NCBI RefSeq assembly: GCF_001571065.1
Contig: NZ_BCSW01000002.1
Coordinates: 101,644 to 165,643, forward strand
DNA: 64,000 nucleotides
Direction: 5' to 3'
Origin: Dietzia cinnamea NBRC 102147
GTDB lineage: Bacteria; Actinomycetota; Actinomycetes; Mycobacteriales; Mycobacteriaceae
The translations under genes and the position numbers were made by a program. This document shows positions 25,644-33,541 of this stretch, piece after piece. The notes below the pieces were generated by a model. That model did not search any database. It was not told the origin of the DNA and worked only from the letters and a program-made list of their open reading frames with translations. The stretch's first letter is position 1. Each line of letters starts with the position of its first letter.

Positions 25644-27596
25644 ATGGACAACAACGACGAGGACCGTACCGCCACCGCCGGCGACGAGGTCGACACCGAC
25701 GCCAGCACTCCCGAAACGCCCGTAGCCGCGCCCGCCGGAGCCCGCGACGACGCCCCCCACGACGAGGCTCCCGCCGAGGACGCCGCGGTCACCTTCGCGG
25801 ACATGGGGCTCGCGCCCGCCGTCGCGAAGGCGGTCCGGGACGTCGGCTACGAGGTGCCGTCCGCCATCCAGGCGGCCACCATCCCGCTCGTCCTCGAGGG
25901 ACGGGACGTCGTCGGGCTCGCCCAGACCGGTACCGGCAAGACGGCCGCGTTCGCGCTGCCCATCCTCTCGCTGATCGACCCGTCGGTGAAGAGCCCCCAG
26001 GCCCTCATCCTGGCGCCGACCCGCGAGCTCGCGCTCCAGGTCGCCGAGGCGTGCGTCACCTATTCCGCGGGCATGCCCCAGGTGAACGTCCTGCCCATCT
26101 ACGGCGGTCAGGCCTACGGTATCCAGCTCTCGGGTCTCCGGCGGGGCGCGCAGATCATCGTCGGCACCCCCGGGCGGGTCATCGACCATCTCAAGAAGGG
26201 CACGCTTGATCTTTCCGGCCTGCGGCACCTCGTCCTCGACGAGGCGGACGAAATGCTCGCGATGGGCTTCCAGGAGGACGTCGAGCGAATCCTCTCGGAC
26301 ACTCCGGAGAGCACCCAGGTCGCGCTGTTCTCGGCCACGATGCCGTCCGCGATCCGACGCATCTCGCAGAAGTACCTCACCGATCCCACCGAGGTGAAGG
26401 TCGCCTCGAAGACGTCGACGGCGCCGACCATCCAGCAGCGCTACGTCCTGGTCAACCACCGTGACAAGCTCGACGCCCTGACCCGCATCCTCGAGGTCGA
26501 GGACTTCGACGCGATGATCATGTTCGTCCGGACCAAGTCGGCGACGGAGGAACTCGCCGAGCGGCTGCGCGCACGTGGCTTCTCCGCCGCCCCGATCAAC
26601 GGCGACATCCCCCAGAATCTCCGCGAGCGCACCATCGAGGCGCTCAAGGACGGGCGTACCGACATCCTCGTCGCGACCGACGTCGCCGCCCGCGGCCTCG
26701 ACGTGCCGCGTATCAGCCACGTCGTCAACTACGACATCCCGCACGACACCGAGTCGTACATCCACCGCATCGGCCGCACGGGTCGCGCCGGCCGGAGCGG
26801 GCACGCACTGCTGTTCGTCACCCCCCGCGAGCGTCGACTGCTGTCCCAGATCGAGCGCGCGACCCGGCAGCCGCTCACGGAGATCCAGCTGCCCAGCGTC
26901 GACGACGTCAACGAGATGCGGATGGCCAAGTTCGCGCAGTCGATCACCGAGAGCCTCGACGACCCCAACATCGCGCTGTTCCGCCGGCTCGTGGAGGAGT
27001 ACGCGTCCGAGCACTCGGTCTCGATGGCCGACATCGCGGCCGCACTGGCCACCCAGTCCCGCAACTCGGACGAGTTCCTCATGCGTGAGCCCGAGCGTCC
27101 CCAGCGGCGTGAGCGGCAGGACGACCGCGGGGGCGACCGTCGCGACCGTCCCGCGCGGAACTTCTCCGACGGGCCGCGGCCGTCGCGCTCGGGCAGGGAC
27201 ATGGCCCAGTACCGGATCGCGGTGGGCAAGCGGAACAACGTCAAGCCCGGTTCCATCATGGGTGCGTTGGCCAACGAGGCCGGCCTCAGCGGGGGCGACA
27301 TCGGGCGTATCTCGATCCGCTTCGATCACTCGATCGTGGAACTGCCCGCCGGCCTTCCCTCGGATCAGCTCGAGTCCATGAAGGGCATCCGCGTCGGCGG
27401 CGCTGAGATCGACATCCGCCCCGACAGCGGTGCGCCGGCGGGGCGGCCCTCCTCGTTCCGGGACGACCGCGGCGGGAAGCCGCGCGGGGGCGGCCACCGG
27501 CGCGACGACCGGCGTGGTTTCCGCCGAGGGGACGACGACCGTCGCGGCGGCGGAGGGTTCCGCGGGCGTTCCGGGGGCGGGCAGGACCGCTACTGA
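25644..27596 (+). CDS. deaD: DEAD-box RNA helicase DeaD/CsdA
   Basis: A 650-residue RNA helicase. An acidic N-terminus (1-45) is followed by the Q motif (near residues 51-76), motif I AQTGTGKT (93-100), Ia PTRELA (125-130), DEAD (199-202), SAT (230-232) and motif VI HRIGRTGR (374-381). Residues about 485-560 match the DbpA RNA-binding domain (YRIAVGKRNNVKPGSIMGAL). The tail is an RGG-like Gly/Arg/Asp-rich region. The orthologue is Rv1253. Such helicases help ribosome assembly and mRNA turnover, mainly in the cold. TAGCAT lies 10 nt upstream of the ATG, so the leader is at most a few bases. A hairpin follows the stop directly. Confidence 0.93.
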   Translation: MDNNDEDRTATAGDEVDTDASTPETPVAAPAGARDDAPHDEAPAEDAAVTFADMGLAPAVAKAVRDVGYEVPSAIQAATIPLVLEGRDVVGLAQTGTGKTAAFALPILSLIDPSVKSPQALILAPTRELALQVAEACVTYSAGMPQVNVLPIYGGQAYGIQLSGLRRGAQIIVGTPGRVIDHLKKGTLDLSGLRHLVLDEADEMLAMGFQEDVERILSDTPESTQVALFSATMPSAIRRISQKYLTDPTEVKVASKTSTAPTIQQRYVLVNHRDKLDALTRILEVEDFDAMIMFVRTKSATEELAERLRARGFSAAPINGDIPQNLRERTIEALKDGRTDILVATDVAARGLDVPRISHVVNYDIPHDTESYIHRIGRTGRAGRSGHALLFVTPRERRLLSQIERATRQPLTEIQLPSVDDVNEMRMAKFAQSITESLDDPNIALFRRLVEEYASEHSVSMADIAAALATQSRNSDEFLMREPERPQRRERQDDRGGDRRDRPARNFSDGPRPSRSGRDMAQYRIAVGKRNNVKPGSIMGALANEAGLSGGDIGRISIRFDHSIVELPAGLPSDQLESMKGIRVGGAEIDIRPDSGAPAGRPSSFRDDRGGKPRGGGHRRDDRRGFRRGDDDRRGGGGFRGRSGGGQDRY

Positions 27597-27623
27597 CACG
27601 GATTCCCGCGGGGAGTCCGTGTC
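27595..27623. terminator. Hairpin after deaD
   Basis: GACACGGATTCCC (27595-27607), GCG loop, GGGAGTCCGTGTC (27611-27623): 13 positions with one non-Watson-Crick pair. It begins inside the deaD stop codon and separates it from the convergent nuclease gene. Confidence 0.7.
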
Positions 27624-27640
27624 GACACCGGCCTGCCGCC

Positions 27641-28444
27641 TCACCGCCCGGCCGGACACCGGCGGGCGGCGTCGGCGAGCGCCGCGTGATCTGCCTTCGT
27701 CACGGGTAGCCCGTAGACCGTCGCCGCCGTGAGGTACCGGGACGCGTAGAAGCAGTGACGGGCCGGGTCCGGCGGGAGCCAGTCGGCCGGGGTGGAATCG
27801 CTCTTCCCGGTGTTGACCGCGGCGGTGACGGCCAGCAGATTGTGGTCGACATCGTTGGCGAAGGCGGCACGCTGGCTCGAGGGCCAGGCCGACGCGCCGA
27901 GGTCCCACGCCGCCGACAGTGGGTACACGTGGTCGATGTGGATCCCGCGGAGCCCGGTGACGCCCACGTCGACGGTCCTCCCGGTGTACGGGTCGACGAG
28001 GACGCCACCGGCCCGCTCGCATGGCGAGCCGGGTACCGGGGTCCCCCCGCGCAGGTCACGCGCCAGGACGTCGTGGCGGGTCGAGCACCCGTTGCCCGAC
28101 CCTGGCGCCTCGGTCGTGTCACTCCAGGCGGGCCCGAACACGCAGGCGGATGCACCGCTGCACTCGCGGTCGTATCCGGGCACCGGCTCGCGGGCGTCCA
28201 CCACGCGCACCGTCTCGAGCAGAGCCAGGACCGACTGCCTCGGCGGGCTACCGGGCGCCGAGTCGGGCGGCTGGCCGAGGCGGGCGACGACGATCGCCGC
28301 CACGACGACCGCCGACGCGAGCGCCAGTGCCCGCGGTGCGAGGGGCGGGACCACCCTCGCGCGTGCCGTGGTGCGCCGTCGCCGCGGCGGCCACGGGCCC
28401 GCCGCCGCCCGCGCCGACGACCACTGCCGCACTCTCCGGATCAC
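27641..28444 (-). CDS. Exported HNH-type nuclease (DUF1524/GmrSD-like)
   Basis: A 267-residue protein. A basic N-terminus and one hydrophobic segment (about residues 35-60, LAPRALALASAVVVAAIVVARL) act as signal or anchor. The C-terminal domain is HNH-like: IDHVYPLSAAWDLGA holds the His, DVDHNLLAVTAAVNTGKSD the Asn, and W..D..HCFYASRYL closes it. This pattern is shared by secreted actinobacterial DUF1524 proteins. Four cysteines in the extracytoplasmic part (for example SGASACVFG and GNGCSTR) may form disulfides. Likely a cell-surface or secreted DNase, role unknown. GTG 28444 is preferred; the frame runs on upstream without a ribosome binding site. Confidence 0.72.
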   Translation of the reverse strand: MIRRVRQWSSARAAAGPWPPRRRRTTARARVVPPLAPRALALASAVVVAAIVVARLGQPPDSAPGSPPRQSVLALLETVRVVDAREPVPGYDRECSGASACVFGPAWSDTTEAPGSGNGCSTRHDVLARDLRGGTPVPGSPCERAGGVLVDPYTGRTVDVGVTGLRGIHIDHVYPLSAAWDLGASAWPSSQRAAFANDVDHNLLAVTAAVNTGKSDSTPADWLPPDPARHCFYASRYLTAATVYGLPVTKADHAALADAARRCPAGR

Positions 28445-28567
28445 GGACCGATCCTGACACCGACCCCGGGGCCCGCCGCCCGCGCACGAGGTTGCGGCGG
28501 TCGGCCTGTGGAGAGGGACGGCCCTGTGGAGCACCCGCGCGTCGTCTCGGGGGCGTGCGCCCGGAGC

Positions 28568-28597
28568 CGTGTCGGACCGGCGTGCTTACATGTGGGC
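28568..28597 (+). promoter_or_regulatory. RecA-NDp/PafBC-like DNA-damage promoter of the SNF2 operon
   Basis: GTGTCGGAC (28569-28577), 8 nt, TTACAT (28586-28591), 6 nt, then the GTG start. This fits the published mycobacterial RecA-independent damage promoter tTGTCRgtg-N8-TAnnnT in its TGTCR core and spacing; the -10 box deviates (TTACAT). The block CGTGTCGGACCGGCGT is identical to the one before the SbcD-like gene and at the same distance. Confidence 0.65.
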
Positions 28598-31555
28598 GTG
28601 ACCCCGACGCCAGCCCCCCGCCTCCACGCCGTGTGGCAGTCAGGGGTCATCGGCCTGTGGTGCGAGACGGGCCTGCGCCGGCCCGGTTCGATTGCCCCCG
28701 CGTCGTCGGTGACCGCGGTCGGGAGGGCCGGGGCCCCGCGGGACGTAGTGGAGTTGCTCGGCGGGTTCTCGCTCACCCACCGGATCGCGGTGCGGGTGCC
28801 CCTCGAGGGTCGGGTCCGTCCGGCGACCGTCCCGGGGATCCGCGTCTCGGTGGCCACGGCGGTGGACCTGTGCGGGATGACGGACGTCGCCGAACACTGG
28901 GTCGGCCCGGGGCTACGGGCGCTCGCGGCGCTCTCCGCCGGTGTGGCGGCCTTCGTCCGCGCCGGCCACGTCGTTCCGACGATGTCGCGGTCGGACGGCG
29001 CGTGGAACGCCTCGTGGGCGCTCGCGGCCTCGCCCGTCGTGTCGGCGTGGGCCGCGGAGAGTCTGAGCCGGTGCCACGGTCTGGTGTCGGACCGCGAGGA
29101 TCTCGACCGGCTGCTCGCGGCGCTGGCGGATCAGCACGCCCGGATGGCCCTCGCGCCGCTGGCCGCCGACCGGCGCAGCGTGCTGGGCTCGGCCCTGATC
29201 GTCGGTGGAGAGGTGACCTCGGGTGGCCACGCGCTGGCCGAGGCGATCGGGGAGTTCGGACGCGCGGCGGCGGCGAGAGACGTCGAGGTGGTCTTCCGCG
29301 TGGTGGAGCCGTCCGGGGAGGCGGACGTCGACGGTGACGGCGTCGGTGATGCCGACCGGGACGGAGTCGGTGATGCCGGGCGGGGCGCCGAGCCCGGGGC
29401 GGGCGTCCACGGGGACGAGAGGACCGGTGGTGCCGTCGACGCGGAGGTTCTGTGGCGGCTGGAGGTCTTGGTGCGCACGGGCACGGACACCTTGCGCCCG
29501 TTCTCCGACCTGCCGGACACGACCGCGGTCGGCGACGCCGTCCGCGATGTCGTCGACCGCGCGGTGCGCTGCTGGCCGCCACTGGGACGCGCCGTACCGG
29601 CGCTCGACGGCCAGGACCTCCTCCTCCCCACCGAGCTGGTGGTGCAGCTCGTCGACGAGGGGGTCGAGGCGCTGCGCGGGCGGGGCGTCGAGGTGCTCCT
29701 GCCACGGGCGTGGACCAGGGTGCGGACCGCCGTGCGCGTCACCGTCGCGGAACCCGGCACGGAGAACGTCGACTCCGGTCGCCGCCTGGGGCTGGACCAG
29801 CTGGCGGACGTCAACTGGGAGATGGTGGTCGACGACGTCCCCCTCGACGCCACCGAGGTCCGGATGCTCCTGGACGCCGCCTCGGACCTCGTCAAGCTCC
29901 GCGGTCAGTGGGTCCGTGCGGATCCGGGGGCGCTCCGGCGCGCGGCCCGCTTCCTCGCGGCCAGGCGTGGCGGGCGGGTCACCGCACCGGCTCTCGCCGC
30001 CGCGATGATGTCCGAGGAGGCGGAGGGCGTCGAGATCGAGGCGCCCACGACCCTCGACTGGATCCCCTCGTCGTCGTCGATGCCCGTCGACCTCCCGGCG
30101 TGGTTCGTCGCCACCCTCCGTCCCTACCAGCTCGAGGGCGTGCGCTGGCTGACGTCGCTCGCCCGCGCGGGTGTCGGCGCCGTCCTGGCCGACGACATGG
30201 GGCTCGGCAAGACCATGCAGGTTCTCGCTCTCACCGCCTCCGAGCACGCCCTGGGCGTGCTCGGCCCCACCCTCGTGGTGGCGCCTCTCACCCTGGTCGC
30301 CACCTGGGCGCGCGAGGCAGCGACCTTCGCCCCGGAGCTGACGGTGCGCGTCCACCACGGCCCCTCACGTGAGCGGGGCGACGACGCGGCCGGGCGGCTC
30401 GGTGCCGCCGACCTCGTCCTCACGTCGTATGGCACCGCTTCGCGTGACGCCGAGCTCCTCGCCGCGGTGCCGTGGCGCCGACTCGTCGCCGACGAGGCCC
30501 AGACCATCAAGAACCCCTCCACCTCGGTCGCCCGCGCGATCGTCTCGATCCCGGCGGAGCACCGTATCGCCCTTACGGGCACGCCGGTCGAGAACCGGCT
30601 GGACGAGCTGCGGGCGGTACTCGACTTCGCCAACCCGGGTCTGCTCGGGTCGGCGAGCACGTTCCGCGCGCGTTTCGCGGTGCCCATCGAATCGCACCGC
30701 GACGAGGCCGCGGCCTCGCGGCTGCGGGCCCTGGCCGCGCCGTTCGTGCTGCGTCGCCTCAAATCGGATCCCAGGGTGGTCGCCGACCTGCCGGACAAGC
30801 TGCACATCCGGGTCGACGCGCCACTGACCCGCGAGCAGGCGACCCTGTACCAGGCGGTCGTCGAGGACATGATGGAGCAGGTCAAGGAGTCGGAGGGGAC
30901 CGCGCGCAAAGGCGCGATCCTCGCCGGGCTCACCGCGCTCAAGCAGGTGTGCAACCACCCCGCCCACTACCTCGGGGACGGGTCCGCGCTCCTGCGCGGC
31001 GGCCGCCATCGCTCAGGAAAGCTCGCCGCCCTCGATGAGGTCCTCACGGAGATCCTGGACGCGGGCGAGAAGGTCCTCCTGTTCACGCAGTACCGCGCGT
31101 TCGGGGACCTCATCCTGCCCCTGCTCGAGCGACGGGCGGCCAGCTCGGTGCCGTTCCTCCACGGTGGCGTCACGGCGGCCGGTCGGGCGCAGATGGTCGA
31201 GGAGTTCCAGAGCGCGCAGGGACCGCCGGTGATGCTGGCGTCGCTGCGCGCGGGCGGGACGGGTCTGACGCTGACGGAGGCCAATCACGTCGTGCACCTG
31301 GACCGGTGGTGGAACCCGGCGGTGGAGAACCAGGCGACCGACCGTGTGCACCGGATCGGTCAGACGCGGCGGGTCCAGGTCCGCACTCTCGTCGCGCCCG
31401 GGACGGTCGAGGACCGCATCGACGAACTGCTCGAGGCCAAGCGGGACCTCGCCGAGCTGACGTTGGGCCCGCTCGCGGGCGCGCTGACCGAGCTCGCCGA
31501 CGCCGATCTCGCCGCGCTGGTGGAGCTCACCGACGAGGGGCGGGACGAGGAATGA
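28598..31555 (+). CDS. SNF2-family DNA-dependent ATPase (HelZ-like helicase)
   Basis: A 985-residue bacterial SNF2 protein. Residues about 1-470 form the SNF2-associated N-terminal region (DUF3670-like). The ATPase core starts near 505 (LRPYQLEGVRWL), with Walker A ADDMGLGKT (about 531-539), DEAQ (about 631-634), LTGTPVENRLDEL, and in the helicase-C domain ASLRAGGTGLTLTEANHV and VHRIGQTRRV (about 914-923). SNF2 ATPases translocate on duplex DNA and remodel or displace proteins. GTG 28598 is chosen because a damage-type promoter ends 6 nt upstream; the open frame back to 27755 is antisense to the nuclease gene. It overlaps the SWIM gene by ATGA. An Asp/Gly repeat sits near residue 245. Confidence 0.92.
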   Translation: MTPTPAPRLHAVWQSGVIGLWCETGLRRPGSIAPASSVTAVGRAGAPRDVVELLGGFSLTHRIAVRVPLEGRVRPATVPGIRVSVATAVDLCGMTDVAEHWVGPGLRALAALSAGVAAFVRAGHVVPTMSRSDGAWNASWALAASPVVSAWAAESLSRCHGLVSDREDLDRLLAALADQHARMALAPLAADRRSVLGSALIVGGEVTSGGHALAEAIGEFGRAAAARDVEVVFRVVEPSGEADVDGDGVGDADRDGVGDAGRGAEPGAGVHGDERTGGAVDAEVLWRLEVLVRTGTDTLRPFSDLPDTTAVGDAVRDVVDRAVRCWPPLGRAVPALDGQDLLLPTELVVQLVDEGVEALRGRGVEVLLPRAWTRVRTAVRVTVAEPGTENVDSGRRLGLDQLADVNWEMVVDDVPLDATEVRMLLDAASDLVKLRGQWVRADPGALRRAARFLAARRGGRVTAPALAAAMMSEEAEGVEIEAPTTLDWIPSSSSMPVDLPAWFVATLRPYQLEGVRWLTSLARAGVGAVLADDMGLGKTMQVLALTASEHALGVLGPTLVVAPLTLVATWAREAATFAPELTVRVHHGPSRERGDDAAGRLGAADLVLTSYGTASRDAELLAAVPWRRLVADEAQTIKNPSTSVARAIVSIPAEHRIALTGTPVENRLDELRAVLDFANPGLLGSASTFRARFAVPIESHRDEAAASRLRALAAPFVLRRLKSDPRVVADLPDKLHIRVDAPLTREQATLYQAVVEDMMEQVKESEGTARKGAILAGLTALKQVCNHPAHYLGDGSALLRGGRHRSGKLAALDEVLTEILDAGEKVLLFTQYRAFGDLILPLLERRAASSVPFLHGGVTAAGRAQMVEEFQSAQGPPVMLASLRAGGTGLTLTEANHVVHLDRWWNPAVENQATDRVHRIGQTRRVQVRTLVAPGTVEDRIDELLEAKRDLAELTLGPLAGALTELADADLAALVELTDEGRDEE
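29329..29386 (+). repeat. Short in-frame Asp/Gly repeat in the SNF2 gene
   Basis: Two copies of a unit GACGG(C/A)GTCGGTGATGCCG encode DGVGDA-DRDGVGDAG near residue 245. The peptide DVDGDGVGDADRDGVGD looks like a calcium-binding DxDGDG loop, but its place in an acidic linker makes a simple slippage expansion equally likely. Confidence 0.6.
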
Positions 31556-32304
31556 ACGGCGGCAAGGGCATCCGCGCGAGGGCGCGCGCGGGCGCGTTCG
31601 GCGGGCACATGTGGAGCCGGCGGTGGACGAGCGACCTCGAATCCGGGGTCACCCGCGGCGAGGCGTACCTCGCGCGGAAGGCCGCGCGCGCCGACAGGGT
31701 GCTCTCGCTGGAGCACGCGGGCCGGTCCGTGCGCTGCGACGTCGACGGCAGCCGACCCGAGCCGTTCACCGTCGAGTTCACCTTCGCCCCCCTCGACTCC
31801 GCGGACTCGGACGCGCTCCGCACCGCCCTGAGACGCGAGGAGGGCGGTGTGCTCGGAGCGCTCGCGGGGAACTTCTCCGACACCGTCGGGTTCCTCCTCC
31901 TCCCGGCGGTCCACGGCGACACCGCCTACTCCTGCCGGTGCCCCGTCCAGCCCGGGCCGTGCCTGCACGTATTGGCGGCCGCGTACATCATGGTCGAGTG
32001 GTGGGACGCCAGGCCGGACGTCATGTTCGCGCTGCGGGGCCTGAGCGCCGAGCACCTCGGCGCCGTTCTGAGGGGAGGTGACGACGACGAGGTGTCCGTC
32101 GACGTCGAGGAGGCGCTGTGGGGGACCGAGCCGGTCCTGCCGACGGTGCCGTCCCCGGAGCCGGCCGGACTCGAGGACCTCCTGGACGCGCCCGTGACCC
32201 GCAGACTGGCCGCCGCGACGACCAACGACCCCCTCGAGCAGCTGCGGGTCGTGGCCGATCTGGAGGACTTCCTCGACGCGTTCGGCAGGGACCGACCGCG
32301 GTGA
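31552..32304 (+). CDS. SWIM zinc-finger protein
   Basis: A 250-residue protein with the SWIM signature Cys128-x-Cys130-x6-Cys137-x-His139 (YSCRCPVQPGPCLHVLA). The N-terminal part (about 20-120) has the usual features of SNF2-linked SWIM proteins (WSRRW, GEAYLARKAARADRVLSLE, GLLLP-like GFLLLPAV). SWIM domains bind DNA or protein partners. The start ATG overlaps the SNF2 stop by ATGA, so the two are made together and probably form a complex; pairing of SNF2 and SWIM genes is seen in other actinobacteria. The acidic C-terminal part (about 175-250) is not recognised. Confidence 0.85.
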   Translation: MNGGKGIRARARAGAFGGHMWSRRWTSDLESGVTRGEAYLARKAARADRVLSLEHAGRSVRCDVDGSRPEPFTVEFTFAPLDSADSDALRTALRREEGGVLGALAGNFSDTVGFLLLPAVHGDTAYSCRCPVQPGPCLHVLAAAYIMVEWWDARPDVMFALRGLSAEHLGAVLRGGDDDEVSVDVEEALWGTEPVLPTVPSPEPAGLEDLLDAPVTRRLAAATTNDPLEQLRVVADLEDFLDAFGRDRPR

Positions 32305-32323
32305 GCGGGCCCGCGTCGGCCGT

Positions 32324-32353
32324 CGTGTCGGACCGGCGTCCTACGATGCGGCC
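32324..32353 (+). promoter_or_regulatory. RecA-NDp/PafBC-like DNA-damage promoter of the sbcD-like operon
   Basis: GTGTCGGAC (32325-32333), 8 nt, TACGAT (32342-32347), 6 nt, ATG. The spacing and the TGTCR core match the consensus tTGTCRgtg-N8-TAnnnT; the TAnnnT box is a full match. The 16-bp block CGTGTCGGACCGGCGT also precedes the SNF2 gene. No Shine-Dalgarno, so the message is probably leaderless. Confidence 0.75.
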
Positions 32354-33541
32354 ATGACCACCCCACGGGACGGCGAGACGATCCGATTCCTGCATTCCGC
32401 CGACTGGCAGCTCGGCATGACGCGGCGATTCCTCGGAGACGAGTCGCAGGCCGTCTACACCGCCGACCGGCTGGCCGCCGTGGAGGCGCTCGGCACGCTT
32501 GCGGCCGAACACGGGGCGCAGTTCATCGTGGTGGCCGGCGACGCCTTCGAGGACAACGCGGTGCCGCGCTCGGTCGTCCTGCGCGCGGTCGAGGCCTTGG
32601 CGGCGTTCCCGGTGCCGGTGCTGGTGCTTCCCGGCAACCACGATCCGCTGGACGTGTCGTCGGTGTTCCGGTGCAGGGACTTCGCGCCGGCGGTCGAGGG
32701 CGGCGGCGTCGTCGTGCTCGACGGCACCGGACCGGTCGAGGTCGTGCCCGGCGTCGAGGTCGTGGGCGTCCCGTGGACGTCCAAGCGGCCGGATCCCTCC
32801 CGACTGCCGGCGTTGCTGGACTCCCTGGAGCCGACGGACGGTCTGCGTGTCCTGGTCGCCCACGGGGGGACGGACGAGATCTACGGAGGTCACTCGCCGT
32901 CGGTGGAGGCGATCGCGGTCGCCTCCCTGGAGGAGGCCATCGGGTCGGGTCGGCTGGACTACGTCGCGCTCGGCGACCGGCATTCGGTGACCAGGGTGGG
33001 CTCCGGTGAACGGATCTGGTTCTCGGGCAGCCCCGAGACCACCGACTTCGACGATGTGGAGACCGACTCGGGCCACGCCCTGCTCGTCGAACTCTCCCGG
33101 GCCGCGACCTCGTCGCAGCGGGGCGCCTGCACGGTCACGCCGCTGCGGACGGGACGATGGTCGTTCCACGCGGTCGACGCCCGGATCGACACGGACGCCG
33201 ATCTCGACGCCCTGGCGGAGCGGATCGAGGCGATGGACGACAAGCCGCGGACGGTGCTCAAACTCGGACTCACGGGCACGGTCGGGGTCGCTCTCCGGGC
33301 GCGGATCGACGACCTGCTGGAGACGTGGGACGCGCTGTTCGCCGCCGCCTATCTGAGACAGTCCCGGACCCATCTGGTCGTCCGGGCCGAGGACACGGAC
33401 TTCACGGACCTGGTCGACGGGTACGCGGGCCGCGCGGTCGCGGATCTCGTCGCAATGGCCGGGTCCGGCGGGGCCGAGGCCGAGGACGCGGGCCACGCCC
33501 TCAGTCTGCTGTACCGACTCGTGGACGGAGGAACGCGATGA
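32354..33541 (+). CDS. SbcD/Mre11-like metallophosphoesterase (Rv1277-like)
   Basis: A 395-residue calcineurin-like phosphoesterase. Motif I is FLHSADWQLG, with Asp17 but Gln19 where SbcD/Mre11 have the second ligand His. Motif II is VVAGDAFEDN (Asp63), motif III LPGNHDP (Asn95-His96), then VLVAHGG (His170) and YVALGDRH (Asp208, His210), where classical family members have GHxH. Rv1277 shows the same changes, so this is a distinct subgroup rather than decay. The expected activity is DNA end processing with the SbcC-like partner, whose ATG overlaps its stop. Starts 49 bp after the SWIM gene, from its own damage-type promoter. Confidence 0.85.
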   Translation: MTTPRDGETIRFLHSADWQLGMTRRFLGDESQAVYTADRLAAVEALGTLAAEHGAQFIVVAGDAFEDNAVPRSVVLRAVEALAAFPVPVLVLPGNHDPLDVSSVFRCRDFAPAVEGGGVVVLDGTGPVEVVPGVEVVGVPWTSKRPDPSRLPALLDSLEPTDGLRVLVAHGGTDEIYGGHSPSVEAIAVASLEEAIGSGRLDYVALGDRHSVTRVGSGERIWFSGSPETTDFDDVETDSGHALLVELSRAATSSQRGACTVTPLRTGRWSFHAVDARIDTDADLDALAERIEAMDDKPRTVLKLGLTGTVGVALRARIDDLLETWDALFAAAYLRQSRTHLVVRAEDTDFTDLVDGYAGRAVADLVAMAGSGGAEAEDAGHALSLLYRLVDGGTR

